From: CAYPHJ01 sp964410485
GTDB taxonomy: Bacteria > Desulfobacterota > Binatia > UBA9968
DNA: 64,000 bases
Direction of reading: 5' to 3'
Assembly: GCA_964410485.1 (NCBI GenBank)
Contig: CAYPHJ010000012.1
Span: 1-64,000, forward strand
Shown here in pieces: positions 51,872 through 61,068 of this stretch. The notes below the pieces were generated by a model that was given only the letters and a program-made list of their open reading frames with translations, did not search any database and was not told the origin of the DNA. The translations under genes and the position numbers were made by a program. Position 1 is the stretch's first letter. Each line of letters opens with the position of its first letter.

Positions 51872-52888
51872 CTAACTGTCGAGCCACATGAGTTTGGCCG
51901 GATTGTCTTTGAGCATAACGTTGACCTCTTCGGGTTTGATGCCGAATCCGAGAAGGGCGCGAATAAAAACTCGCATGCCGTCGACGGCGTCCATGTGCAA
52001 CACCTGACCGAAATCGCTGCCGATTATGCAGCGGTCCGGACCGATCTCTTTGATCGTGCGGATGGTTTCCATTGGATCCGCAACCGGCTGGTATAGACTG
52101 GGAATCATCGGCTGGCAGTAGGTGCCGACATAAACACCCAGATCGCGCAGCTGCTTCATTTCGTCGAGCAACAGCTTGTTTAGCTCGAGCAGCGGGTGAT
52201 CCAGCGTCGCGCGCACTCCGATCTCCTTGGCGAGTCTGGCCAGCGGAAGCAGTTCCTGAAAATCGGTGTGCCCGAAACCGATTCCGACTTTCTTTTCCAC
52301 TGCCATTTCCAAAATTTCTTTGACTTCGGGTAAAACCTTGCCGTCTTCACCGACGAGCCGGACGCCGCCCTTTTCCGGATGTCCGGCGCCGCGCCAGAAG
52401 CCCAGCGAAGTGAAAGTGGGAAACCAGATCATTTTGAAGTTCGGATACTGCAGACCGACGCGAATGTACTCTGGCCGCATGCCGTGGCATGTTCCCGCGC
52501 CGCCGTAGACTTCAACGCGATGTTGCAGCTCGCCGCGCTCCACCAGTGAGTCGATGTGGCGCTGCGTCAAGTAAGCGGCTGTTGCGCTTACGTTCCAGTG
52601 ATCTTTGAAAGCAATGGCGCGCATGCCGCACTTCGAGGCCTCGACGGCGATTTGAATCATGTCCTGCGAGCGATGCACGAAATCGGGATAAGCATGGATG
52701 TGACAATCGATTGCTCCTTGAAGCAACTCATTTTCGATCCCCGGATATATCTTTAACATCTCCGGGTTGTCTTTTAGCATTTGGTAAAAATAATCTTTGG
52801 CGTTGAGCTCGCGCACGCGAGCGACGGTCAACGTTCGGCCGACCATTAGTTGTTCGGCAGCCGCAGCATCGGCAGCAAAATCACACAT
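51872..52888 (-). CDS. DUF6282-like metal-dependent hydrolase
   Basis: A 338-residue TIM-barrel protein of the amidohydrolase/PHP-like kind. DCHIHAYPD is the first metal motif, FKDHW and GFGHTDF the later histidines, and IIGSDFGQ a C-terminal acidic motif. It resembles DUF6282 proteins, whose reactions are unknown. GGAGG precedes the ATG. It lies upstream of nothing co-directed at close range except the spacer; its neighbours suggest a catabolic role. Confidence 0.75.
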   Translation of the reverse strand: MCDFAADAAAAEQLMVGRTLTVARVRELNAKDYFYQMLKDNPEMLKIYPGIENELLQGAIDCHIHAYPDFVHRSQDMIQIAVEASKCGMRAIAFKDHWNVSATAAYLTQRHIDSLVERGELQHRVEVYGGAGTCHGMRPEYIRVGLQYPNFKMIWFPTFTSLGFWRGAGHPEKGGVRLVGEDGKVLPEVKEILEMAVEKKVGIGFGHTDFQELLPLARLAKEIGVRATLDHPLLELNKLLLDEMKQLRDLGVYVGTYCQPMIPSLYQPVADPMETIRTIKEIGPDRCIIGSDFGQVLHMDAVDGMRVFIRALLGFGIKPEEVNVMLKDNPAKLMWLDS

Positions 52889-53068
52889 GGAACTTTTCCT
52901 CCGTCAAATTTCAGTTTCGAGTTTCAGGTTTCGAGTTTCGGGTTAATTTCCCCGCCGCCATTCCGCCCGTCTGATCCTCTAATAGTTTCCTGATGCGCTA
53001 AGCCATTCGCGCTTTCAGGCTTCCTCCTGAAGTCAACTCGAGACCCGAAACCCGGAACGCGAGACCGC

Positions 53069-54070
53069 TTAAGAAGCCCCCCAAGCTTCCAAAAATTTCC
53101 TCGCATCGTCAACTACCGGTTCTGTGACAGGCACATAAGGGATGACCAAGCGAGTCGCACCCGCATCCGCAAAGGCCGCTACCCTTTCTTTGATTTCACT
53201 GACCGATGTGGCCGGCACGACGGGCAGCCTGTCCATATAGTCGTCGGTCAGGGCGGCCATGGCCGATTTGAAGCCGTTCTTCTGAAACGCTTCATAAATC
53301 GTGTTGACTTCCTTTTCAAAACCCATGCCGCGGAGCATGTCGCTGTAGTGATCGGCGATATTGTAGAAGGTCAACACCTGTCGTAACTTGGAGCGCGCCA
53401 GCGCCCTATCCGCATTCAACGAGACCCGACATTTAGATATGATTTCAATTTTGCTCGGATCCCTCCCGGCCTCCTTCGCCCCCTCGCGCACTCGTTCGGC
53501 GATCTCCTTCACCTTGGCCGGTGTCGCCATGTTGATGAAGACGCCGTCCGAGATTTTTCCCACCAACTTCGTCATCTGCGGCCCCAGCCCGGCAAGATAA
53601 ATCGGCAGCGTAGGGTGGTCCGGTTTCCACGATAGCTGGAAGCGCTTGCCCGTCTGATAGATCTCGCCTTCATACTCCACGCGCTCGCCAGCGGCAACTC
53701 GCCGTACGATTTCAATGTATTCGCGTGCGCGCCGCAGCGGCCGGTCAAAGACGCCGCCGTGCCAACCCGCAATGCTCTTGTTGGCAACGCCGAGTCCCAG
53801 GAGCAGGCGGCCCCCCGAGAGATCCTGCAATGTCGCCGACTGAATACCGAGGGTCACCGGGCTGCGTCCATATATATGGTAAATGGCGGTCCCGAGTTTG
53901 ATTGTCTTTGTGCGGCTCGCGACCGCCGAGAGCATGACTACCGGATCGGTGCTGTTCGATTCTCCCTTCCAGAATGCGCCGAACCCGACCTGCTCCGCCA
54001 GTTCCACTAAGCCAACAACCCCGGCAGCCGGATAATGTGCCGCCGAATTGATTTCAATGTCATAGATCAT
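53069..54070 (-). CDS. LLM-class flavin/F420-dependent oxidoreductase
   Basis: A 333-residue luciferase-like TIM-barrel protein. GFGAFWKGESNSTDP near the N-terminus, TKTIKLGTAIYHIYGRSP and DLSGGRLLLGLGVAN are typical of F420-dependent members such as methylene-H4MPT reductase-like and glucose-6-phosphate dehydrogenase-like proteins. The ATG at 54070 is chosen because AGAGGA lies six bases upstream; a TTG five codons earlier is in frame. The substrate is unknown. Confidence 0.88.
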   Translation of the reverse strand: MIYDIEINSAAHYPAAGVVGLVELAEQVGFGAFWKGESNSTDPVVMLSAVASRTKTIKLGTAIYHIYGRSPVTLGIQSATLQDLSGGRLLLGLGVANKSIAGWHGGVFDRPLRRAREYIEIVRRVAAGERVEYEGEIYQTGKRFQLSWKPDHPTLPIYLAGLGPQMTKLVGKISDGVFINMATPAKVKEIAERVREGAKEAGRDPSKIEIISKCRVSLNADRALARSKLRQVLTFYNIADHYSDMLRGMGFEKEVNTIYEAFQKNGFKSAMAALTDDYMDRLPVVPATSVSEIKERVAAFADAGATRLVIPYVPVTEPVVDDARKFLEAWGAS

Positions 54071-54087
54071 GTTCGTTCCTCTCAAAA

Positions 54088-54350
54088 AGGTTCGAAGTTC
54101 GAGGTTCGACGTTCAAAGTTCCTCTCTAAAAACCGCCAAGAAGATAAGAGAGCTTAACCGCAAGGAACACAAGACATCTTTTCGCGCCAAGAGCGCCAAG
54201 CACACATAGAAGATTTGATTTCTTAAGCGCCGCCCCGGAAAATTCTTTGTGATCTCTGCTCGGTTTGCGTTCTTGCGGTTAAATTTCTTCTTGATTTCTT
54301 TCGCTTTGCGCTCTTTGCGTTCTATGCGGTTAAATCTTCCTGTTCTTACA
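54088..54350. repeat. GTTCGAAG and CGCAAGGAACAC composite repeat
   Basis: GGTTCGAAGTTCGAGGTTC (54088-54122) is followed by the CGCAAGG...CTTGCGGTTAAA inverted element with arms AACCGCAAGGAACACAAGAC and TGCGTTCTTGCGGTTAAA. It contains no gene. Confidence 0.75.
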
Positions 54351-54365
54351 GGCTTCGCGCTCCGG

Positions 54366-55562
54366 TCAAGCGTGGGCGAGCTTAATCACCCCTTGCTGTG
54401 ACAGCAGCCCGATATACTGGTCATCATAGCCGGCGCTAGACAGAATGGCCTTTGTGTGCTCGCCCACAAGCGGCGGCGGCTTTGAATCCTTTCTGGGCAA
54501 GCCGGTGTAATCCACCGGCGGACCGATAAACGCAAGATTTCCGGCTTTCGGATGCGCTAAGGTTTCGGTCATTTTGAGATGCGCAACCTGGGGATCTTTT
54601 AGCACTTCCGCTACATTATACAGAGGTGCCACGGGCACATCATGGGCTTCAAGGCGTTGCAGCCACTCCTCGCGATTCTTTGTCACAAACACAGTGGAGA
54701 GTTCTCGCTCGAGTTCTTTATAATTATGTCTTCGGGCATCTCTATTGGTGAATCTCGCGTCTACGCTAAGGTCCATCCGTTCAATCGCCTCTAGCAGGCC
54801 CAGCCAAAACTTTTCCGGCACAGAGCAATGAATCACGATCGACAGCTTGTCTTTGCACTGGAACGCAAACGCATGCGCGTTTTTCACTCGAGCCATGCGA
54901 TCGGGGAGATTCCCCGTGCGCAAATATCCGGCAGCTGTTTCGCCGATGAACGAAAGGGTCGCCTGCAACAGAGAAGTTTCGACTTTGCAGCCCTGCCCAA
55001 TTTTTTCTCGCGCCAGCAGGGCTCCCAGAATACCGTAAGCGGCGGAAAGCCCTGTGACGTAATCAGACAATGCCATTCCCATCACTTTTGGCTCATCCGG
55101 GTCCGTCAATAAACTCAAGAGACCGCTCATTGCCTGCCCCAAGGTATCGAAGCCAGGCTTGTCCACGTAGGGACCACTCTTCCCAAATGCTGAGATCGAA
55201 CAATATACCAGTCTCGGGTTTGACTGGCGCAGAGCATCATATCCGAGTCCTATTCGCTCGGCCGTTCCCGGGCGGAAGTTCTCCACGAAAACATCCGCCT
55301 TGGGGATCAGATCATGACAGATTGTTTTGCCTTCGTTCGTCTTGAGGTCAAGCGCCAGGCTTTCTTTATTGCGATTCAGATGGGCAAAATTAAAGCTGAA
55401 GTGAGGATCGGGCGCGAAATAGCGATAGGGATCGCCGTCGGGAGGAAACTCGATCTTGATCACCCGAGCGCCGAGATCGGCCAGCAGCACCGTCGCGTAA
55501 GGGCCGGTGACAAACGTCGCACACTCGATGACAGTGATATCTTTGAGAACACTAACAGGCAT
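54366..55562 (-). CDS. family III CoA transferase (CaiB/BaiF)
   Basis: A 398-residue acyl-CoA transferase that moves CoA between acids. The N-terminal GARVIKIEFP and the FRPGTAERIGLGYDAL block are typical, and the catalytic aspartate is probably Asp139 in GFDTLGQAMSG. The C-terminal VEGF-like start is complete. Family members take formyl-, succinyl-, carnitinyl- or benzylsuccinyl-type substrates, which cannot be separated by reading. Confidence 0.92.
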   Translation of the reverse strand: MPVSVLKDITVIECATFVTGPYATVLLADLGARVIKIEFPPDGDPYRYFAPDPHFSFNFAHLNRNKESLALDLKTNEGKTICHDLIPKADVFVENFRPGTAERIGLGYDALRQSNPRLVYCSISAFGKSGPYVDKPGFDTLGQAMSGLLSLLTDPDEPKVMGMALSDYVTGLSAAYGILGALLAREKIGQGCKVETSLLQATLSFIGETAAGYLRTGNLPDRMARVKNAHAFAFQCKDKLSIVIHCSVPEKFWLGLLEAIERMDLSVDARFTNRDARRHNYKELERELSTVFVTKNREEWLQRLEAHDVPVAPLYNVAEVLKDPQVAHLKMTETLAHPKAGNLAFIGPPVDYTGLPRKDSKPPPLVGEHTKAILSSAGYDDQYIGLLSQQGVIKLAHA

Positions 55563-55975
55563 GAAAATTCCCGCGCGCTAATCTTTCACGGATGTGAAGT
55601 TCTTGCAAACGGCCGACGTGGCCCCTTGCTAGGAGTCGAGTAGCCCCTTCGATACCGCAGCGCGTGCGTCGGCTACTCAGGACGTACGGACTCCTCAACT
55701 CCGTTTGCCCTGAGTAGGCTGCAAACCGTATCGAAGGGCCATTCGCTCGCCGGCTGAGCCGCGTTTATCTGCGAACGTCTTCTTCCCCTTGTTACTCGAC
55801 CTTTCGGTCGCTATGAATCGGACCTCCCACCCGTCAGCCCGAGTAGCGCCAAGCGCGTATCGAGGGGCTATGGCGGAGGAGTACCAGAACGCGAGGTGGT
55901 GAATACCGCGGCCGCGGATTGCTATTACTACTTCGAAGTGGTAATAGGCTAATACGTGACTAAAGGAGTGCAACG
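55563..55975. repeat. 413-nt spacer with GAGTAGC-type repeats
   Basis: CCCCTTCGATACCGC and GCCCGAGTAGCGCCAAGC with partial inverted copies (55626-55745 and 55840-55875) make up most of the sequence. The last 50 nt hold the ribosome site AAGGAG of the antitoxin gene. No other gene is visible. Confidence 0.7.
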
Positions 55976-56257
55976 ATGAGTCAAAGGATGACCCGCGCAA
56001 CCCTAGCTTCCGGGAAAGTGACGCTCTCGGTGGCGCCTAAGCGCCGCATGCTTCTGCGCAAAATTCATGCCATGGCGGAAAAGGAAAAAAAGAGCATTTC
56101 TGAACAGGTCTGGGACCTCTGTGAACAGGGATTAGAGGAGCAAATGGGAGCGAGCGCGACAAAAAGAAAGGTTCCTCTGCCAGGAGCCGATCTGGGGCGG
56201 GTTCTCATTGTCGACAGAGAAGATCTCTATGACGACATCTTGGCTGATCGATTCTAA
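55976..56257 (+). CDS. probable antitoxin of a PIN-domain module
   Basis: A 93-residue basic protein with a predicted ribbon-helix-helix-like start (TLASGKVTLSVAPKRRM followed by a helix) and an acidic tail (DREDLYDDILADRF) that would bind a toxin. AAGGAG lies eight bases before the ATG. It overlaps the PIN-toxin gene by 29 nt, the usual antitoxin-first order. Confidence 0.72.
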   Translation: MSQRMTRATLASGKVTLSVAPKRRMLLRKIHAMAEKEKKSISEQVWDLCEQGLEEQMGASATKRKVPLPGADLGRVLIVDREDLYDDILADRF

Positions 56258-56726
56258 CGTCCTCATCTATGCCTTCTTTCACAAACCCGGTGAGGAAAGC
56301 GGGCGAGAGCCGGAAACAAAGCTGCGCCTCGAGTCTCGGAGAATCGTGACGCTAGCAGCAGAGGGCAGATTGAGCAGCTCCATCGCGCAGCAGAACCTTC
56401 TGGAGTTTCTCGCTGTAGTTACCAGTCCCAAGCGCGTTACCTCTCCTGTCGACCTAGCTGAAGCGCTTCGCGCGTGTCAAGCTTACCTTTCTTTTTGCTC
56501 CCTACTGACTCCCAAACCCGGAACTTACCTGACCTTCGAGGCGTTGACGCCGAACTGGAGAGGGGCGCGCGAGCGACTTTTTGATCTGTATCTCGCCGCC
56601 ACAGCACTTGATAACGATGTTTCTCACGTCTGCACTTGGAATACCAAGCATCTTCACCGACTTCCCGGTCTTACGGTTGCAACGCCCTCACAAGTAATCA
56701 GGTCTCTAGCTAACGGAAGGATTTAA
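56229..56726 (+). CDS. PIN-domain ribonuclease toxin (VapC-like)
   Basis: A 165-residue PIN nuclease. LIDSNVLIYAF carries the first catalytic aspartate, a central glutamate lies in QNLLEFL, and FDLYLAATALDNDV holds later acidic residues. The ATG at 56229 fits the family N-terminus; a longer frame starts at 56208. With the preceding gene it forms an intact type II toxin-antitoxin pair that would cleave RNA when freed. Confidence 0.83.
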   Translation: MTTSWLIDSNVLIYAFFHKPGEESGREPETKLRLESRRIVTLAAEGRLSSSIAQQNLLEFLAVVTSPKRVTSPVDLAEALRACQAYLSFCSLLTPKPGTYLTFEALTPNWRGARERLFDLYLAATALDNDVSHVCTWNTKHLHRLPGLTVATPSQVIRSLANGRI

Positions 56727-56862
56727 GAGAGGGCGATGCGGGCAGCGCGTTGAGTCGCCTCCTCAGGGCGTACGGACACCGAAACTCCTGAGTAGAACGC
56801 CTCGGCCAGACACGGACGACCGTCCTGGTGGCAAGTTGTATATCGCGAAAGAGAAGCTCAGC

Positions 56863-57399
56863 CTACCTGATCTGACCGCGAACCTCGCCCCCCGGAAACT
56901 GAGACGTGTGCACATTCACGTAGGTATTTCCGTCCATCATATTCTGGACGAGGTCCTGAAGTGTCTGTCCAACTAGAGGCCCAACGAGATTGGCAGATGT
57001 AATGACGCCAGCAGCAAGAACCCCCTGAAAGCGACCGGGTATCAGAATCGGCGGCGGTCCCGATGGATAGAGAAAGGCAACGACTGGGCCGTTTACCCCG
57101 GGTTCCCCGACATGGATGTGGGCCTGCAAGATATTTTCGATGTTTGCGACATTGAGCTGAAAGTGCATGCTCTCACCGTCTTTCGAAAGCTGGAAGACCG
57201 CCTGTCCCTGCGCCCGAGTAGCTGCTGGCGGCACCTCCTCCTTTCCAGAGAGATGGGCGCGGAAATTTAGAGGCTGTGCCTGAGCACCCGCTCCAACGAT
57301 GAGGCTTACGAAGACCATCGCCAAAACGAAGTTGAGTGGGCGCGTAATACTTTTCCAGCTTTGACCGTTGCTGGCTTTATTTGAAATATGTTGCCTCAT
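56863..57399 (-). CDS. secreted CHRD-domain protein
   Basis: A 178-residue exported protein whose ATG at 57399 has AAGGAGGG upstream. A signal peptide ends near GAGAQA, then one CHRD domain (LSGKEEVPPAATRAQGQAVF, AHIHVGEPGVNGPVVAFLY, NVHTSQFPGGEVRGQI) fills the rest. CHRD occurs in chordin and in many secreted bacterial proteins; its bacterial function is unknown. Confidence 0.88.
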   Translation of the reverse strand: MRQHISNKASNGQSWKSITRPLNFVLAMVFVSLIVGAGAQAQPLNFRAHLSGKEEVPPAATRAQGQAVFQLSKDGESMHFQLNVANIENILQAHIHVGEPGVNGPVVAFLYPSGPPPILIPGRFQGVLAAGVITSANLVGPLVGQTLQDLVQNMMDGNTYVNVHTSQFPGGEVRGQIR

Positions 57400-57760
57400 T
57401 GCCTTACCCTCCTTGCCAGGTTTGTGTGTGCTTCTTTTCAAAGTCAAAGTGCCGCCGCATGGGAACTTATCACCAAACAATCGCACCATCGCTTCTCGTC
57501 GAATGCGCAAATCCGATCAAAAGAGTACCATTACGTCAAGAGAGCCAAGGATATATTTTTCTATAACTGAATCTGTGACGCTGAGGGCACAAGAACACGC
57601 CGACACAACCGAGAAGACCGGATTCACACGAAGAGCCGTTCGAGTCTGACGTACCAACCCCGGCTCGGACACTTACCGGGCCACCGTATCAGCCATCCTG
57701 AGGCTCGCTCCGGCGTTCTTGGCCCTTGGCGTGAGGAAGCGGTCAACTTGTCTTTCCTTC
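57400..57760. other. 361-nt spacer, nothing recognised
   Basis: The only clear signal is the ribosome site AAGGAGGG of the CHRD gene. A few short open frames have no family support and no repeat family could be assigned. Confidence 0.4.
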
Positions 57761-59008
57761 TTATCGCGGCGCGACGAGAATTCCCTCGCGCGGGAAGTAG
57801 TCCATGATCTCCGCACCGTTCTTGGTCACGACGAGCATATTCTCGAGCCTTACGCCGCCGACCCGTGTCTCACCTTCGCGCGACTCGATCGCCAGCGTCA
57901 TCCCCTCTGCAAACGCCTGGGGGTGTTCTAAAGACCAGAGCCTGTTAATGATCGGCATATCGTAACCTGTGCTGGTGCCGAGCCCGATGCCATGTCCGAT
58001 CTCGCTCGCAAGTATTTCCACTTCGCTCTTGTATCCCCATTTGGTGGCCGGCGGAAAATGTTTTGCCGCATCGGCTGTAGTTTTTCCCGGCTTGATTTCG
58101 TCAATGACACCATCGATGCGGTCATGCACCTCTTTGTACCAATCCTTCTCTTTCGCGGTCGGTTCGCGGCCGACAATGAACGTTCTATAGGTGCAGCTGC
58201 CGTATCCCATGTACGTTGCACCGCAGTAGGAGCCATAAACAAGATCGCCGACCTGGATGATGCGGCTCGTTGCGTGGCAGCCCCGATCGAAGGTCATCGG
58301 TCCGCTACGCCAACCACCCGGCACCGCGGCTTCCAGACCCACCTCATATCCGGCCGCCGAGCCGAGCGTCATTAGATCCGTATCTTTCATCCCCGGCTTC
58401 AAATTCTCCCAGATGCGAAACCACACACCGTCCACCATTGCAGCGCATGTCTTGAGACAGCTGATCTCGTCCTGGTTCTTGATCATGCGCGCTTCGAGCA
58501 TGAGATTACGCGTGTCAACGATGTTCTTGACACCCGCATTGACCAGCGCTTCGCGCGCCGTGCCGTCAAAACTGCCTAAGCCAAGTTTTTCACCAAGCAA
58601 ACCCTTTTTCTCCAGCTCTGCTTTGATCTCGGCAGCAAAGGCTTTCGCCTCGGTTGCGCAGGCTTCCGGACCCGGAGCCCCCGTCAGCCATGAACGGGCG
58701 GGACGCCACTCTTTTATCCACGGGCACTGATCGGGCATCTGGTGATAGTAGCCATCGTGCTCGTACATGACCGGCTCGTACTCGGCGAAAAAGAGCACAT
58801 AGCGGCACATCGGGTAGGCAAAGCCTTTGAGTGCAGTCAGATAGCGGATGTTGTGGTGGTTGGCTTCGAGAATCGCGGCAATGCCGTACTTGCGCATGAG
58901 CATTTGCGCGCGGTCGACGCGCTGCCGCCGCATGCGCTCGGGGTTTAAGCGTTCTTGCCAATCCGCCGTTTCAGGACCAAAGGTCAACTTGGGTGAATAT
59001 CTCACCAT
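57761..59008 (-). CDS. M24-family (aminopeptidase P/creatinase-like) protein with altered metal site
   Basis: A 415-residue pita-bread fold protein with an N-terminal creatinase-like domain (1-165) and an M24 domain. His339 (GHGIGL), Glu375 (ESREG) and Glu389 (RLEN) match three of the five metal ligands, but the two aspartates expected in the DxG and D-x-T-R-T blocks are replaced by Tyr261 (YCGA) and Cys272 (SCTYRT). It may be a metal-free creatinase-like C-N hydrolase or use other metals. GGGAGGTG lies six bases before the ATG. Confidence 0.83.
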   Translation of the reverse strand: MVRYSPKLTFGPETADWQERLNPERMRRQRVDRAQMLMRKYGIAAILEANHHNIRYLTALKGFAYPMCRYVLFFAEYEPVMYEHDGYYHQMPDQCPWIKEWRPARSWLTGAPGPEACATEAKAFAAEIKAELEKKGLLGEKLGLGSFDGTAREALVNAGVKNIVDTRNLMLEARMIKNQDEISCLKTCAAMVDGVWFRIWENLKPGMKDTDLMTLGSAAGYEVGLEAAVPGGWRSGPMTFDRGCHATSRIIQVGDLVYGSYCGATYMGYGSCTYRTFIVGREPTAKEKDWYKEVHDRIDGVIDEIKPGKTTADAAKHFPPATKWGYKSEVEILASEIGHGIGLGTSTGYDMPIINRLWSLEHPQAFAEGMTLAIESREGETRVGGVRLENMLVVTKNGAEIMDYFPREGILVAPR

Positions 59009-59094
59009 GGTTCACCTCCCAGGTAGCGTGCTGATTTCAATGCAGAACACCGCCTTTCTATCTTGATCTCCTCCCGTCGCGCAACCGCCTCAGA

Positions 59095-59270
59095 ATACGG
59101 CGTGCGCCAAAAGCACCAAGAACGACGAAAGAAAGTCTCACCACAGAGACGCCGAGCGCACAGAGAAGAGAAGAAATTCGAATGCTCCTCTTTCCGAAAG
59201 AGGAGCAACGCTTTGCGCTCTTTGCAGCATTTTATTACTGTGCTCTGTGCCTCTGTGGTGAAACCCCGCT
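59095..59270. repeat. CACCACAGAGACGC inverted repeat
   Basis: CACCACAGAGACGCCGAGCG at the left pairs with CTCTGTGCCTCTGTGGTG at the right, with CTTTGCGCTCTTTGC in between. It is a member of the CGCCAAG/CGCAAAG group, located directly before the amidohydrolase ribosome site. Confidence 0.72.
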
Positions 59271-59296
59271 TTTGGAATTTCAAGGAGCGACACAAA

Positions 59297-60397
59297 ATGT
59301 CAGAAAATACGATTCGTATCATTGATATCGATGGACATGTGCGCGAAGCAGACGATCTCTGGGAGCGTTATCTCGAGGCGCCTTTTCGCTCGCGCGCGCC
59401 TAAGGTCGAGCGTGTGCCGAATGGACAGCTGTTGTTTCGTCTGGAAGGCAACCGGCATCACCGCAGGCCCGACGAATCTCCGTTCCGCATCAAGACCGAT
59501 GAGTCTCCGGTCAACGAGACGCGGCATCTGGCAACCGACCCAAAACAAAGGCTCCAGCACATGGATCAGGAAGGCATCGAGCGCGGTATGTTATTTCCCT
59601 CCGCCGCCCTTTACTTGCCTTCGGTCGAAGAAGAGGCCTACGCTGCCGCCCTTTGCCGCGCTTACAATAACTGGCTCTACGACTATTGCAGCGCCGATAG
59701 CAAACGGCTTATGGGGGTCGGCGTCATTCCCGCACAGGACGTCCGCGCAGCAATTGACGAAACGCGGCGAGCGGTCCTCGAGCTGGGGTTTAAGGGGATT
59801 TTTGTCCGGCCCAACCCGGTCAAAGGACGAACTATTCACGATCCTTACTACGATATCCTTTATAAGACGGTTCAGGATCTCGGCGTTCCTCTCATGGTAC
59901 ACGAAGGTTCCGGTGCCTATCTTCCCACAGCCGGCGCCGATCGTTTTCCCGGCCAGTGGTTTTTCACCCACACGATTTCGCATCCGTTTGAGCAGATGCT
60001 CGCCTGCCTCAGTCTGATCTGCAAAGGAACACTGGAGAAGTTTCCCGAACTCAAAGTCGTTTTTCTCGAATCAGGTGCGGGTTGGCTGCCGTATTGGCTC
60101 TGGCGCATGGACGAGCATTACGAGATTCTCCAATTCCAAGTGCCGTGGCTTAAAACAAAACCGAGCGAATATTTTCGCCGCCAATGTTACGTCTCTTTCG
60201 AGCCGGACGAGGATCATCTGGGCCACCTCATAGAGGCCATCGGCCCTGGCCGGATCTTGTTCGCATCGGATTACCCGCATTGGGACGCCAAGTTCCCCGG
60301 AGCAACGAAATCAATTCTCGATCGAACCGACCTCGATAACACCACCAAACGCAAGATCATGGGCGAAAACGCCATTGGGCTACTGCGGTTAGGCTGA
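59297..60397 (+). CDS. amidohydrolase family protein (amidohydrolase 2 type)
   Basis: A 366-residue TIM-barrel metal hydrolase/decarboxylase-like protein. IDGHVREADDLWERYL is the N-terminal metal motif, HEGSGAYLPT and THTISHPFEQM provide later histidines, and FASDYPHWD the final aspartate. The family includes ACMSD-type decarboxylases and hydrolases of aromatic acids. The ATG at 59297 has AAGGAG nine bases upstream; the open frame continues upstream through repeat DNA. Confidence 0.88.
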   Translation: MSENTIRIIDIDGHVREADDLWERYLEAPFRSRAPKVERVPNGQLLFRLEGNRHHRRPDESPFRIKTDESPVNETRHLATDPKQRLQHMDQEGIERGMLFPSAALYLPSVEEEAYAAALCRAYNNWLYDYCSADSKRLMGVGVIPAQDVRAAIDETRRAVLELGFKGIFVRPNPVKGRTIHDPYYDILYKTVQDLGVPLMVHEGSGAYLPTAGADRFPGQWFFTHTISHPFEQMLACLSLICKGTLEKFPELKVVFLESGAGWLPYWLWRMDEHYEILQFQVPWLKTKPSEYFRRQCYVSFEPDEDHLGHLIEAIGPGRILFASDYPHWDAKFPGATKSILDRTDLDNTTKRKIMGENAIGLLRLG

Positions 60398-60880
60398 GAG
60401 CAGAAGGCGGAGGGCGGAGCGTAAAGCCTGACCGGAACCGGGAACCGACAACCAATCCTGACCGGACCGGAGACCGAGGACCGACAAAGCGTTTCCCTCG
60501 ACTGTCATCCTGAGGTTTAGCCGAAGAATCTGCTTTGTGTTTTCCTGTTCCCGTTTTTTGTGATCCTTGCGCTCTTTGCGGCTAGATTTTCTTTGTTCTT
60601 CCTCTCCGTTCCTCCTCTTCCCGGTAACCTCGAACGTCGAACGTTCGTCTCTCCATCCTCCATCTTTCATCCTTCAATGCTCATTTCGCCGCCGCGTACT
60701 CCGCGCCTCTGCGGTGATATGGCCGTTTTTCTCCTTTGAGATCTTTACGTCCTTTGCGGTTATGTTCCCTCTTTATACGTTGAACCTCGCCCCAAAGCTC
60801 GAACATTCCTATCCCTCCACTCTCAACTCTCCGCTCTCCACTGTGGCATCGGTACCTGTTTGCGTCACTCCAAACTGACA
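60398..60880. repeat. repeat-rich spacer before the Kelch gene
   Basis: It contains GACCGGAGACCGAGGACCG words (60415-60485), a GTCATCCTGAGG unit (60503), CTTGCGCTCTTTGCGGC words (60565-60590), CGAACGTCGAACGTTCG (60630-60650) and CTTTGCGGTTATG (60753). No gene is evident. Confidence 0.75.
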
Positions 60881-60881
60881 A

Positions 60882-60910
60882 TGACATGTCACTTGCCTGT
60901 GACTGTCACA
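60882..60910 (+). promoter_or_regulatory. dyad cluster, possible activator site
   Basis: TGACATGTCA (60882-60891) is a perfect palindrome and TGTGACTGTCACA (60898-60910) a six-base inverted repeat with one-base spacer. They lie about 55-85 bp upstream of the sigma-54-like promoter, where enhancer sites usually occur. The activator is unknown. Confidence 0.5.
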
Positions 60911-60962
60911 ACTAACCCCTCCTAAAACACAAGTACGGGACCACAAAGTGCTCAAAAGTTCT

Positions 60963-60980
60963 CTGGCACATTCGCTGCAC
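60963..60980 (+). promoter_or_regulatory. sigma-54-type promoter
   Basis: CTGGCACATTCGCTGCAC has GG at 60965-60966 and GC at 60977-60978 separated by ten bases, the required -24/-12 spacing; it agrees with TGGCAC-N5-TTGCA except for one position. Transcription would begin near 60990 and read into a leader of about 220 nt. Confidence 0.7.
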
Positions 60981-61068
60981 ATGCGCGCTCCAAATCTTTT
61001 TGGTTTGTTGACGCAATGAACTGATTTCCCCACGTGGTCACCATGGGAGTCAGGGAGCGAGTGGTGAA

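Noticed and set aside
60990..61068. Riboswitch in the Kelch gene leader
   Set aside because: No match to a known aptamer core (c-di-GMP, cobalamin or similar) was recognised; only the terminator hairpin is supported.
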